Origin: a virus
Virus record (IMG/VR): IMGVR_UViG_3300010883_000022
Coordinates: 1-64,000 of that record
Strand: one strand, 5' to 3'
DNA length: 64,000 nt
Positions 9,606 to 17,350 of this stretch are shown here, one piece after another. Both the position numbers and the translations under genes were made by a program. A model generated the notes under the pieces. It was not told where the DNA came from, did no database searches, and saw only the letters and a list, made by a program, of their open reading frames with translations. Positions within the stretch are counted from its first letter, which is position 1; each line of letters opens with the position of its first letter.

Positions 9606-9894
9606 CCGTGCCTCCGTGAGGAATCTCAGTACTCTTAACGTTACCTGGTTGCTTAGTAAACCTGACAACATCATCATCAGGTTCATCGTGCAAGGAAACT
9701 GTGCTCCTCATACGTATTTTAGGTAACAGGCTCGGCAAGGTGCTTTCTTGCCCTGGTTTTTTCTGTTTCGGGACCACGGGTTTATTCCGCCGGGGTTCCT
9801 GGTGCGGTAATTCCGCTTCTAAATCATCGGGTATCCATGGCATCTTTACACCTAGCCTCATCTCTAAGGATACTACGGCATACCGGTTGTTCAC
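9583..9894 (-). CDS. Small unknown protein in neck module
   Basis: Up to 103 residues. The first start is GTG at 9894; an ATG at 9843 (MPWIPDDLEAELP) is an alternative that shortens it to 86. Neither has a perfect ribosome site. The protein is hydrophilic, rich in Pro, Lys and Asp, and probably disordered (RRNKPVVPKQKKPG). It overlaps the following neck gene. I do not recognise it. Confidence 0.55.
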   Translation of the reverse strand: MNNRYAVVSLEMRLGVKMPWIPDDLEAELPHQEPRRNKPVVPKQKKPGQESTLPSLLPKIRMRSTVSLHDEPDDDVVRFTKQPGNVKSTEIPHGGTDADISGS

Positions 9895-9903
9895 AACCTA
9901 TTT

Positions 9904-10716
9904 TTATGTAATTGTTACTTCATAAATGGGATCGTTAAACGCGGCTGGGCGTAATTCCACATTTACAATGATAGGAACACCCCGAATCTCTGCTGCATGC
10001 TGCACAGAATGTATGAAATAACGTTTATCAGATGTAGCGTCCACCCACACATCCTTCGTGTTTAATTGTGGAAATGCAACTGTGCGCCCAGATATTCTAA
10101 CATCGTTAATGGTACCACGGTTTTGTAAGTCTGTCTTAATATGGTGTGTTTCAGGAGCAAGATCCATAAACATAGCGAGCGGACTGTAATAACCACCAAC
10201 TTTAGATGTGCCCTTACCATCTGTATCAATTGTTTTAACAACCTCGCCAGTCAACGGATCAATAACTTGATGATCATCAATTGTTGTGCCCTCTTGCCAT
10301 TTACGCTTTAGAAAAAACCCGTTAGGCGCCGCCTTCTTCTCGAGCCGCAAAAGTTCTTTTCGAATAATCGACTTAGCAAGCAACCAATCTCGCTGTGATA
10401 GCAATCCGTATGTTGCTACAGGCTGAGACAAATATGTACCACCGGACGTGGTCAGCTTGACCCGATAATGTGTCGTTAATCGCTTACCGTACACACGTTT
10501 CGTGCTGTCTACCGCAAAAAATGTGTCCACAATTGCCGCACCCACGTCTGCCCAATCACCCGCCGTGCCAACACCTGTGGCCCCTACTTGAAGCTGAAAT
10601 GTATGCGGGGTCGCATCGGTAAAGGTTTTCTGCAGCTCCCAAGATACCCGGGAACCACCGCCTACGAGATGGTCGACGCTAACACGATTAAAAACTGCAT
10701 CTCTAGTAGTTGGCAT
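9904..10716 (-). CDS. Putative neck/connector virion protein
   Basis: 270 residues from an ATG preceded by GGAGGG. The N-terminal 100 residues are beta-rich (VSWELQKTFTDATPHTFQLQ, LTTHYRVKLTTSGGTYLS) and resemble an Ig-like or jelly-roll domain. The remainder has helices and a C-terminal beta segment (VPIIVNVELRPAAFND). It is separated by only 3 bases from the upstream gene, in the capsid-to-tail junction part of the operon. A role in the neck or head completion is likely from position; the family is not recognised. Confidence 0.7.
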   Translation of the reverse strand: MPTTRDAVFNRVSVDHLVGGGSRVSWELQKTFTDATPHTFQLQVGATGVGTAGDWADVGAAIVDTFFAVDSTKRVYGKRLTTHYRVKLTTSGGTYLSQPVATYGLLSQRDWLLAKSIIRKELLRLEKKAAPNGFFLKRKWQEGTTIDDHQVIDPLTGEVVKTIDTDGKGTSKVGGYYSPLAMFMDLAPETHHIKTDLQNRGTINDVRISGRTVAFPQLNTKDVWVDATSDKRYFIHSVQHAAEIRGVPIIVNVELRPAAFNDPIYEVTIT

Positions 10717-10719
10717 ATA

Positions 10720-11577
10720 CTACCCTCCGTAGTTATATGGGGAATCAAGTCCGCCGTACCCTGCACTTAGATTAAGCGACACCTTCTTTGTGCGTGCAAA
10801 CTGTTCCCACTCTTGTTTCATCTGCGCAGCTTTTTGTTCATAGTCGTTGGCTTTGTTCTTATCGTCGATCTGCATCCCGCCTGCGCTGTATTGAAGACGA
10901 TTACGCCTGTAGTGCTCAGCAGCTATGGAGAATAGGTTTGCGCAAATTGCGATTAACCAGTGATACCGCCAGGGAAATGTCTGCGATGAATACGTGTTAT
11001 TCAAAGGCGGCAAGATCTCATTCCAGAAACGCACCGGTAAAGTAATTGCCGCTGCAATCTCACTCATATCAAAGTCAACCGTGTCTAGTAATTCGTTCTC
11101 TTGCGAGTAATCACGTAAGAATAAACGAATCTCAGCTAGTGATGGCGGCCCTATAGAGTCGCTTAAAGACCCGAATAGACCCTCATCAACAACAACCCAC
11201 AGCGTATTAGAAAATAGCATGCGGGCGCTGGCATCCAGGACGGCAAACTCGCCTATGTAAATACCAGGGGTATCCTTAACGGCGGCCGGTATTTCACAGC
11301 GAATCTCGCCGTCTGCTGCTGTTGTAACCGTACAGTCTGCCGTAGGCACACTTGCCGCGCTGGTGATTGTCACCGCATCTTTGAACTTAGCTTTAACAGT
11401 GGTCGATGAGTAATCAGCGTGGCTGAGATCAACCGGGTTTCCGGCATTATCGTGCAGCGTAACGTCAGCAAAAGCATACTGACCTGATTTAGTAGCAAGC
11501 ACACGGCGCTTCAGCGGAACTGCAGCACCGCCAAAGTGATTAACGCCTCCTTGATCTGCGATATCGTTAAGGGCCAT
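10720..11577 (-). CDS. Putative connector protein with N-terminal Ig-like domain
   Basis: 285 residues from an ATG preceded by GGAGGACC. Residues 20-130 form a beta-sandwich of the kind found in baseplate/neck accessory proteins (ATKSGQYAFADVTLHDN, PGIYIGEFAVLD, MLFSNTLWVVVDEG). Residues 140-285 are helical (LAEIRLFLRDYSQENELLD, RYHWLIAICANLFSIAAEHY) and resemble head-tail connector helices. The two-part layout suggests an adaptor that displays an Ig-like domain on the neck. It is the first gene after the glycosyltransferase gene. Function is inferred. Confidence 0.7.
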   Translation of the reverse strand: MALNDIADQGGVNHFGGAAVPLKRRVLATKSGQYAFADVTLHDNAGNPVDLSHADYSSTTVKAKFKDAVTITSAASVPTADCTVTTAADGEIRCEIPAAVKDTPGIYIGEFAVLDASARMLFSNTLWVVVDEGLFGSLSDSIGPPSLAEIRLFLRDYSQENELLDTVDFDMSEIAAAITLPVRFWNEILPPLNNTYSSQTFPWRYHWLIAICANLFSIAAEHYRRNRLQYSAGGMQIDDKNKANDYEQKAAQMKQEWEQFARTKKVSLNLSAGYGGLDSPYNYGG

Positions 11578-11596
11578 CCGTGGTCCTCCTTAGGTA

Positions 11597-12937
11597 TTAG
11601 CGAAGAAGCGGCGATCCCGCAATTCTTCGTTTGTCCTTAATAGCTATTAAATCTGTGTTTGAATACAACATATTTGAATTGGCGTGCTGGGCATCGGGGT
11701 GCTCATCCCAACGGCGAGCTGTGTGAAAACAGGCAGTGTAGCCCTTTTCTCCAACAGGGGCCGCTGTGTCTGCGTTCTCAAAAAGCAAAAAGGAATTGCT
11801 GTTCCAAAAACTTTTGTACGTAGGTACCTGAAAAGCCGCGCGCCCGTCTGTACTAGGCACAGACAAAGATAACCAACCCCCCGGCGCTAACTTTTCCCAC
11901 ACTGTATTAATCCAAGAAAGCACATCTTCTCCCGCCATATATTGAAGCACATCTTTTGCGCGTACCCAACCTATTGAATTATCGACCAGGTCCTTCACAT
12001 CTAAATAATGTGACACCCCCTCCGATGCCCTATTAGCAACAACTAGTACTGGCAACCCGCGCCTTCGACAATCTTCATTAACGATAGCATGTGTTCTTTG
12101 ATGTGCTATATCTCCTTCAACTTTTTGTATCTCCTTATTCATCAGCGAAATGCTTCTACTACCACTCCACTGACGATAGAGATACAGGCATTTATCAATA
12201 TGATGAAAATCAACCCCGGCTAAGTATGTTCTGCTTACTAAATCAAAGTCGTCACATACGCAGTACTTGGGATCGTGCCCACCAACTTTATTGTACGCTT
12301 CTTTACTCCATACACGCACGTGATTTGGCGTTGTAAATATTCTGTGTAAGGAATCTGCAGTCGGCGGGAACGCCCGGCTCGCTAAAAAATCCGCCCCGTT
12401 AAGAACTACGGGGTAGCTCTCCCACCCATTGTCTTCTGGGTAAGTAATAGACGACCCATCTTCTCTGAAGGACGCAAAGTTTGAATACAAGAACCCGGCG
12501 CCAGTCTTTTTGTACGCCTTAACAACTTCAAAAAGCGCATCAGTTGATAGTATATCATCGTGGTCGAGCTCAACATATAACTGACCACTGCATTGATAAG
12601 CGGCAAACTTTTTCAAACTACCGATACTGACATCCGCGCCGGCATCGATAGGAAAATATGTCACCTTTACACGGGAATCTTTACGAATTACCGCCGGTAT
12701 ATCCGTAATCTTTTCTAGCGCCCCGTTGGGAACAAGCACCCACTCCCAATTAGAATACACCTGGGCACGCAGTGACTCGTAGCATTCTTTCAGGTGTACG
12801 ATGTTATCCGTAGGTGTAAAGACGCTCACAAGCAAATCTTTCTTCTTGCTTGTAGGAGTTCTTTTCTCTGTCGCCTTCCTGGCTGGTTTCTTTGGCGCCC
12901 TCCTGGCTACCTTCTTCTTCTTTGGGGTAGCTGCCAC
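11597..12937 (-). CDS. Glycosyltransferase (GT-A) with lysine-rich N-terminal tail
   Basis: The start is GTG at 12937, preceded by GGAG at 8 bases. The longer frame would run through a terminator hairpin. Product 446 residues. Residues 1-32 are a Lys/Arg/Ala/Pro tail like histone H1 tails. Residues about 36-250 are a GT2-type GT-A fold (LLVSVFTPTDNIVHLKECYE, LYVELDHDD as the DxD-like metal site, FDLVSRTYLAG). Residues about 300-440 resemble an incomplete SAM-methyltransferase domain (VWEKLAPGGWLSLSVPS). It probably transfers a sugar from a nucleotide sugar. Its place between capsid and tail genes suggests action on virion proteins, which is inference. Confidence 0.82.
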   Translation of the reverse strand: MAATPKKKKVARRAPKKPARKATEKRTPTSKKKDLLVSVFTPTDNIVHLKECYESLRAQVYSNWEWVLVPNGALEKITDIPAVIRKDSRVKVTYFPIDAGADVSIGSLKKFAAYQCSGQLYVELDHDDILSTDALFEVVKAYKKTGAGFLYSNFASFREDGSSITYPEDNGWESYPVVLNGADFLASRAFPPTADSLHRIFTTPNHVRVWSKEAYNKVGGHDPKYCVCDDFDLVSRTYLAGVDFHHIDKCLYLYRQWSGSRSISLMNKEIQKVEGDIAHQRTHAIVNEDCRRRGLPVLVVANRASEGVSHYLDVKDLVDNSIGWVRAKDVLQYMAGEDVLSWINTVWEKLAPGGWLSLSVPSTDGRAAFQVPTYKSFWNSNSFLLFENADTAAPVGEKGYTACFHTARRWDEHPDAQHANSNMLYSNTDLIAIKDKRRIAGSPLLR

Positions 12938-12954
12938 TCTCTTTGCTCCTATAT

Positions 12955-12994
12955 AAAAAACAGGCTGGTACACACGTAGTATACCAGCCTGTTT
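12955..12994 (-). terminator. Rho-independent terminator after capsid genes
   Basis: Inverted repeat AACAGGCTGGTA / TACCAGCCTGTT (12 bp) with an 11-base interior, followed on the minus strand by TTTTTTAT. This is a classic intrinsic terminator placed after the capsid-module gene ending at 13022. The next gene's ribosome site lies just downstream with no room for a promoter, so read-through must supply the glycosyltransferase and tail genes, or a promoter overlaps the hairpin. Confidence 0.85.
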
Positions 12995-13021
12995 AGAAAT
13001 TCAAGTATCTCAACACCGCGA

Positions 13022-13402
13022 CTAGGCATGCCCAGTAACTGTGTCGTACGCACCCCAATCAAGATCTGCGACAGCATACGACCCGGCGGCGGGAGCAACT
13101 GTCTTAACGTCATCATTAGATGCGTCGAGGGTAACCTGCAACGGATCAGTAATGATCACGAGATACGGATCCCCACCTGTCCCGACTCCGGTAATTGGGT
13201 CGATGGGCTCCTGAAGAGCGGCGTTCAGCGCCTTCTCTTTACGAGGATTGCCCGCAACGAGTGACTTCAAATCACCAACGAACGTATAGTATTCGTCCTT
13301 TGCCAGAGACACGCCGTGCGGCCCCAAGAAACCAAAAAAGATATCTTCATCAAGACCCGAAGAGTTTCGGACTTTGGTACGAAGTGATAAAAGATCTGCC
13401 AT
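13022..13402 (-). CDS. Small capsid-module protein, possible decoration protein
   Basis: 126 residues from an ATG preceded by CGGAGG. Glycine- and aspartate-containing beta-rich sequence with no membrane segment or Cys (EDIFFGFLGPHGVSLAKDEYY; PYLVIITDPLQVTLDASNDD). It is the last gene before the strong terminator and sits two genes after the major capsid protein. Size, position and strong ribosome site fit a head decoration or stabilising protein. No family recognised. Confidence 0.65.
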   Translation of the reverse strand: MADLLSLRTKVRNSSGLDEDIFFGFLGPHGVSLAKDEYYTFVGDLKSLVAGNPRKEKALNAALQEPIDPITGVGTGGDPYLVIITDPLQVTLDASNDDVKTVAPAAGSYAVADLDWGAYDTVTGHA

Positions 13403-13418
13403 AGTATATTACCTCCGA

Positions 13419-13820
13419 TTACTGTTGCTGGATCTGGTCAACCAATATGTTGGCCGCGACAGCATCCTGATATGTTAACGACGCTTCCTTCAAAAGAGGA
13501 TCGCTTGCCATTTCATGAATGGCATTCTGCAGAGAAGAATCTGGCTGTGCATTTTCTCCATAAACAGCACGATCCAACTCTTGGCCGGCCGCGTCTAAAA
13601 ATTCATTCCGTTGCCCAGCAGACTTGGTTTGTTCCTGCCTCTGTGCAACTCTCAGCTTATCGCTCAAGTCCAACAGTTGCTGAGCTTCTTGCTCATTTTG
13701 CGGAACAACACCATAGTCTTCGGCCAGCTTATTAAAAAAGACCGGCGCATGAACATTATCGAACAGGACGCTTTGGGCCTGGTCGGGTGTCAATTCCGGC
13801 ACTTGCTGACTTTGCGACAT
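13419..13820 (-). CDS. Small helical capsid-module protein
   Basis: 133 residues from an ATG preceded by GGGAG. Almost entirely helical and Gln/Ala-rich (EQEAQQLLDLSDKLRVAQRQ), with the K-x-A type sequence DPLLKEASLTYQ near residue 110. It follows the capsid gene and its hairpin. I do not recognise it. It could be a minor capsid or internal protein. Confidence 0.65.
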   Translation of the reverse strand: MSQSQQVPELTPDQAQSVLFDNVHAPVFFNKLAEDYGVVPQNEQEAQQLLDLSDKLRVAQRQEQTKSAGQRNEFLDAAGQELDRAVYGENAQPDSSLQNAIHEMASDPLLKEASLTYQDAVAANILVDQIQQQ

Positions 13821-13860
13821 AGTGAGTATCTCCCAAATTTGTAACGCATAACAGGATTAA

Positions 13861-13884
13861 GCGGAGCCCTTGATTGGGCTCCGC
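13861..13884 (-). terminator. Hairpin downstream of major capsid gene
   Basis: Perfect 9-bp inverted repeat GCGGAGCCC / GGGCTCCGC with a 6-base loop, 12 bases after the capsid stop codon. It is not followed by a clear T-run, so it may protect the capsid mRNA 3' end or give partial termination. Confidence 0.65.
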
Positions 13885-13896
13885 CATCCCTGTTTC

Positions 13897-14829
13897 TTAC
13901 GTGAAGTTAGCGCGGGCAAGACCACTGGTGTGACCAATGGTTCCGCCTGCAGTTTCATAGGCGAAGAACTCAAGCATGTAAGCTTCCCGCTTGATGTACA
14001 TAGTCGTATCCTCAAGCAAGTAGTTCTTACCAATGAACTTGGGATCCGCGAACTGGTAAATGGTGTCGTCAGCAACAAAACCGGTTCCGCGCTTGATCGT
14101 GATGATCCAGCGACAGTTCAGCAGTTCAGCTTCCGACCAACCATTCTTCAGGGTGTCCTGGCTGAAATCACCACCAGCCTCGTCACGACCCCACTTCATG
14201 ATCTCTTTGATCGTCACGTTGTTGACCAAGATCGTGTTAACTTCCAGGTGACTGGGAGTTGACGGCATGATCTTCAACGATTCGACAACCGTGTCACGAG
14301 TGATACCGCCAACAATATTCTTATGCTGGACGACACCTGACGTGGGAGTTGCGACACCCACAGTACCGATCGCTGTATTAACAGCGGCGAGGAACTTAGA
14401 GTCCTCTTCGGCCAACATGTCCTTGATAGCGTTGTCGCTAAGGACCTGCCGAATGTCCATGACGTAGGTACGCAGTTCATCAACATCTTTGGTGAAGCGC
14501 GGGGTCACGATACGATCGAACATAACCCGGTAGCGCGGTCCGCGGATGTACAAGTTAATCGGCAAGGTTGCAAACGGGATCGAGATGGCCGCGGGGCTAT
14601 CAGGTTCCTTGTCCACAATCTTGACCGGCTTGTCGGTATCGACCTGACGATCCAGTTCGTCGTTGCTAATCTGCAACGGCGGAAGGATGCGGCGGTAAAA
14701 CCCGTCTTCCCGCATCTTCGTACGAGTAAAATCATTCACCGCATCAATAGCGGTTTTCTCCATTCCTGGAGTCGAAAGCTGCTCAAACAGAGTCTCGTTG
14801 AGCAGTTGAGCTTCTGACTTATTAGTCAT
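13897..14829 (-). CDS. Major capsid protein (HK97-fold type)
   Basis: 310 residues with an exceptional ribosome site (ACACGGAGGTTAATAAACC then ATG). Features typical of HK97-fold capsid proteins of large phages include a short N-terminal region ending GMEKTAIDAV, an extended-arm stretch (MREDGFYRRILPPLQISNDE), spine-helix sequence (VDELRTYVMDIRQVLSDNA) and a C-terminal beta segment (TTMYIKREAYMLEFFAYETAGG). It forms the icosahedral shell. The first 25-30 residues may be a propeptide cut by the maturation protease at the K-x-A sequence; this is inference. It lies downstream of the protease and scaffold-like genes, as usual, and a hairpin follows it. Confidence 0.88.
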   Translation of the reverse strand: MTNKSEAQLLNETLFEQLSTPGMEKTAIDAVNDFTRTKMREDGFYRRILPPLQISNDELDRQVDTDKPVKIVDKEPDSPAAISIPFATLPINLYIRGPRYRVMFDRIVTPRFTKDVDELRTYVMDIRQVLSDNAIKDMLAEEDSKFLAAVNTAIGTVGVATPTSGVVQHKNIVGGITRDTVVESLKIMPSTPSHLEVNTILVNNVTIKEIMKWGRDEAGGDFSQDTLKNGWSEAELLNCRWIITIKRGTGFVADDTIYQFADPKFIGKNYLLEDTTMYIKREAYMLEFFAYETAGGTIGHTSGLARANFT

Positions 14830-14850
14830 GGTTTATTAACCTCCGTGTTC
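14830..14850 (-). promoter_or_regulatory. Strong ribosome-binding region of capsid gene
   Basis: The 21 bases before the capsid ATG, containing GGAGG and AT-rich spacer, are identical to those before the next gene upstream (15463-15483). Identity beyond the Shine-Dalgarno core suggests a selected translation-initiation or regulatory element, or a recent copy. Confidence 0.7.
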
Positions 14851-14886
14851 AATTTCATTTTAAAAGTAACATGCTCAACAGGGAGC

Positions 14887-15462
14887 TTAGCTTTGTCCCG
14901 GAAGATACACAGGCCAGAATCGCAGTACGCTAATGCCATGTGAGTTCGTGTTCGTACCAGTAGAAACAACACCGCAAACCGCCTGGTCAGTCCCAGTTGC
15001 GCTTGTTGAATCAAGTTCCCACGGCACCGACAACGCAGTTCCAGCATCATCCTCGTTATTGAGGAACCCACCAATAGTCGCACTAGCGTTAGATACCGCA
15101 GCGCCAAGCAAATTGCCAGGAACATACGTCTGGGCAATGAACTCAGACGATTCCAGTTCGTACGCGCCAGTAGCAACCAAACCGGACATTGCGCCCGTAG
15201 GAGCAACCGCGGTCCAGTAGTCACCGCCAGGATTAGCGACATCAGAATCGTCACTGCTATTCAGCAGGAAGATTGCCATACCAGTATTGCTGACGCCCGA
15301 CTCATATTCGCCGACACTATTAAGATGAACAACACGACCCTGTTCGTACGGGTCAACGGTCACGTTAGCAGAAAGTTTAGCTGAATGATCAAGCGCGGCT
15401 TCGTGAAACCAGCCCTTGCACGCATCCAACGTGTGATCAAACATTTGACTAGGATTAACCAT
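14887..15462 (-). CDS. Abundant capsid-associated protein, likely head decoration
   Basis: 191 residues, Gly/Ser/Thr/Ala-rich, beta type and without Lys-rich tails (GAMSGLVATGAYELESSEF; AVCGVVSTGTNTNSHGISVL). It shares the 21-base leader of the capsid gene, which suggests similarly high production. It lies directly upstream of the capsid gene. These traits fit a decoration or cement protein that coats the shell; the sequence family itself is not recognised. Confidence 0.7.
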   Translation of the reverse strand: MVNPSQMFDHTLDACKGWFHEAALDHSAKLSANVTVDPYEQGRVVHLNSVGEYESGVSNTGMAIFLLNSSDDSDVANPGGDYWTAVAPTGAMSGLVATGAYELESSEFIAQTYVPGNLLGAAVSNASATIGGFLNNEDDAGTALSVPWELDSTSATGTDQAVCGVVSTGTNTNSHGISVLRFWPVYLPGQS

Positions 15463-15483
15463 GGTTTATTAACCTCCGTGTTC
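15463..15483 (-). promoter_or_regulatory. Strong ribosome-binding region identical to that of capsid gene
   Basis: Same 21 bases as at 14830-14850, including the GGAGG core and the spacer up to the ATG. Confidence 0.7.
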
Positions 15484-15517
15484 GGATTTTTAATTTCGGA
15501 ATAAAGTGGCCACCGCA

Positions 15518-15919
15518 TTAGTAGCCTAAAAGGGCCTCGCGATATCGACGGTCGGACTCTTTTTCGTTAGAAGTCGGAACGCCTGCAAACGGGCTGGTAA
15601 GGCTGTCATATGCGGCAGACTTAACAGTACCCGTCGGAGTACCCAACTGGCCGGCTTCCGCACCTATGCGGTGGTCGGCGACTTTCTCAAGGATTTCTAG
15701 CGCCTTGATCGGATCCCGGAGCATATCAGCCGCTGCTGACTTTTCATGCTCGTCAATTCGTTCATTACGCGCCAGCGCGTCAACTACAGCAGGGATTAAC
15801 TCAGCGTACTTCTGCTGCACGGCCTGCTTCTCAGCTAGGACCGTTTCTGCTTTATCAAGCGCAGCAGAAGACCAAGCAATCTGCTCGATGACCTTCTGTT
15901 GAAGGGTTTTATTGGACAT
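15518..15919 (-). CDS. Capsid-module helical protein
   Basis: Start set at the ATG at 15919 (MSNKTLQQKVIEQ), 9 bases after GGAGG in ACACGGAGG; an ATG that overlaps the GGAGG itself is unlikely. Product 133 residues. The first 95 residues are helical (ALDKAETVLAEKQAVQQKYAEL). The end is flexible and contains GTVKSAAYDS, a K-x-A type sequence. It is encoded between the scaffold-like and decoration-like genes. It may be a core or minor capsid protein; unrecognised. Confidence 0.65.
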   Translation of the reverse strand: MSNKTLQQKVIEQIAWSSAALDKAETVLAEKQAVQQKYAELIPAVVDALARNERIDEHEKSAAADMLRDPIKALEILEKVADHRIGAEAGQLGTPTGTVKSAAYDSLTSPFAGVPTSNEKESDRRYREALLGY

Positions 15920-15956
15920 AATTGTCATCCTCCGTGTGATCAATGTTAATGCTTAC

Positions 15957-17303
15957 TCACCCAACAAGCTCGAGTACATGAGCTTTCATTAGGTCTCGAA
16001 TTTTTCTTTCACGGTCATTTGTAGCTTCCTTAAACTGAAACTTTCCAGACCGTTTAAACGACGTCAATGCTGAAGCCAACTTAGCGCCCTCTGCACCGGC
16101 TGCCCCCAATTCCTCACCCGGAACACCGGATTCCTGCAAAGCCATTGCTAGCTGCGCTAACAACTCTTCATCAGAAACAGGCTCTGGACCAGATTCAACG
16201 AGTTGCTGAATAGCTTCTGCAATCTCAGCGTCACCGACTTGGTCGCCTCCGCCAAGTCCCCCGCCGAGTTCTCCGCCAAGTCCCCCGCCAAGTTCTCCGC
16301 CGAGCTCTTCGCCGAGTCCTCCGCCAAGTTCTCCGCCAAGTCCCCCGCCAAGTTCTTCGCCGAGTCCTCCGCCGCCTTCGCCGGCCATCTGAGCAAGCAG
16401 TGCAGCTTCGTCACCACCTTCTTCCATGCCGGACGATTCGTCGCCGAACCCATCGTGATCTTCACCTTCAGCTTCACCGCCAAAAGCAGGATCTTCAAGG
16501 GGATGCTCGCCAATCTTTTCAGCTTCATGCGCCAACGTATGCAGATAACTTCCCACCAAATCCGCATCGTATGATGCATCTTTGATCGTCTGTTCAATGG
16601 TAGCTGCCGATCGCTCTTCTTCGGACATCTTTTCCATTCCAAGAACAGAAGCCAACTGGTACCCCGCGTCAGCAGCTTGCTGCGCTGCGGGAGCTACTGC
16701 AGCCTGCTTTACGGCAGGGGGCGCCACTTGCTGCTGATACTGGGGAGCTTCAACTAGCGGCGCCTGGGCTTTTTTTTGAATGTGTACCTCGCCAAAACCA
16801 TAACCATTTGCGAAGTCAGCCAAAATATCGTTGCCTAGATTCAAGGCAGCTGTTTTAGCTTGCCAGAAATTCGCGCCTGTGCACGCGCTTTCCAATGATC
16901 CAAACTTTTCACCATCTTTAGTGTCAGCAGGATGCGCTGTACCCGGATCATCTTTGTCACCCTTAAAGTCGTTCTCGACCGAGGGGTCTTCTCCGGTGGC
17001 GCTTTGCTGCGTGCCCATATTGAGCTGCCGGTCATCTTGAGCCGGTCCCGCATCGCCTTCGCTAAGGTCGTCTGGTGATTTACCGGGAATGTCATTTTTG
17101 ACATCAGCTGAATTCTCAGCAGACCGGGCCCCTTCCGAGGCATCAGCAGTACTGTCGTCTACTTTAGCTGACGGGTGCGAAGACTCTCCTGCGTACCCAC
17201 CAGCTTCCGTATTAGCTGCTGCTGTTTTTTCAGCGGCAACTTCTTTCATGAAATCGTTCAACTGCTCAAAATATTGAGCGGTTTGGACTGAAGAACTGGT
17301 CAT
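15957..17303 (-). CDS. Acidic scaffold/prohead-core-like protein with Gly-Glu-Leu repeat
   Basis: 448 residues from an ATG preceded by AAAGGAG. Very acidic, Ala/Gly/Glu/Asp-rich and low in aromatic residues, as expected for a prohead core or scaffold. Residues about 308-353 are a low-complexity tandem repeat of GGGLGEEL/GGGLGGEL units, visible in DNA as short repeats. K-x-A sequences occur at AAEKTAAAN, WQAKTAALN and GAKLASALTS. The C-terminus is basic and helical (RERKIRDLMKAHVLELVG), like capsid-binding ends of scaffolds. It lies between the protease and capsid genes, the normal place of a scaffold. Confidence 0.72.
   Translation of the reverse strand: MTSSSVQTAQYFEQLNDFMKEVAAEKTAAANTEAGGYAGESSHPSAKVDDSTADASEGARSAENSADVKNDIPGKSPDDLSEGDAGPAQDDRQLNMGTQQSATGEDPSVENDFKGDKDDPGTAHPADTKDGEKFGSLESACTGANFWQAKTAALNLGNDILADFANGYGFGEVHIQKKAQAPLVEAPQYQQQVAPPAVKQAAVAPAAQQAADAGYQLASVLGMEKMSEEERSAATIEQTIKDASYDADLVGSYLHTLAHEAEKIGEHPLEDPAFGGEAEGEDHDGFGDESSGMEEGGDEAALLAQMAGEGGGGLGEELGGGLGGELGGGLGEELGGELGGGLGGELGGGLGGGDQVGDAEIAEAIQQLVESGPEPVSDEELLAQLAMALQESGVPGEELGAAGAEGAKLASALTSFKRSGKFQFKEATNDRERKIRDLMKAHVLELVG
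16248..16380 (-). repeat. Short tandem repeats encoding Gly-Glu-Leu-rich segment
   Basis: About 130 bases built from near-identical units of 12 or 24 bases that read GGGLGGEL or GGGLGEEL. The unit number is likely to vary between related genomes. Confidence 0.8.
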
Positions 17304-17350
17304 ATTTAGTCACTCCTTTGACGGCAAATTGCTCGTGTCCTGTGCTATAC

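Noticed and set aside
11597-12973. Longer N-terminus for the glycosyltransferase
   Set aside because: The extra 12 codons run through the terminator hairpin; the GTG at 12937 has a good ribosome site.
16248-16380. Short regular repeats that could look like a CRISPR array
   Set aside because: Units are adjacent with no spacers and are in frame inside a gene.
16157-16642. 161-residue minus-strand frame overlapping the scaffold-like gene
   Set aside because: Out-of-frame reading of the Gly-Glu-Leu repeat; no start site, and the main frame has strong coding signs.
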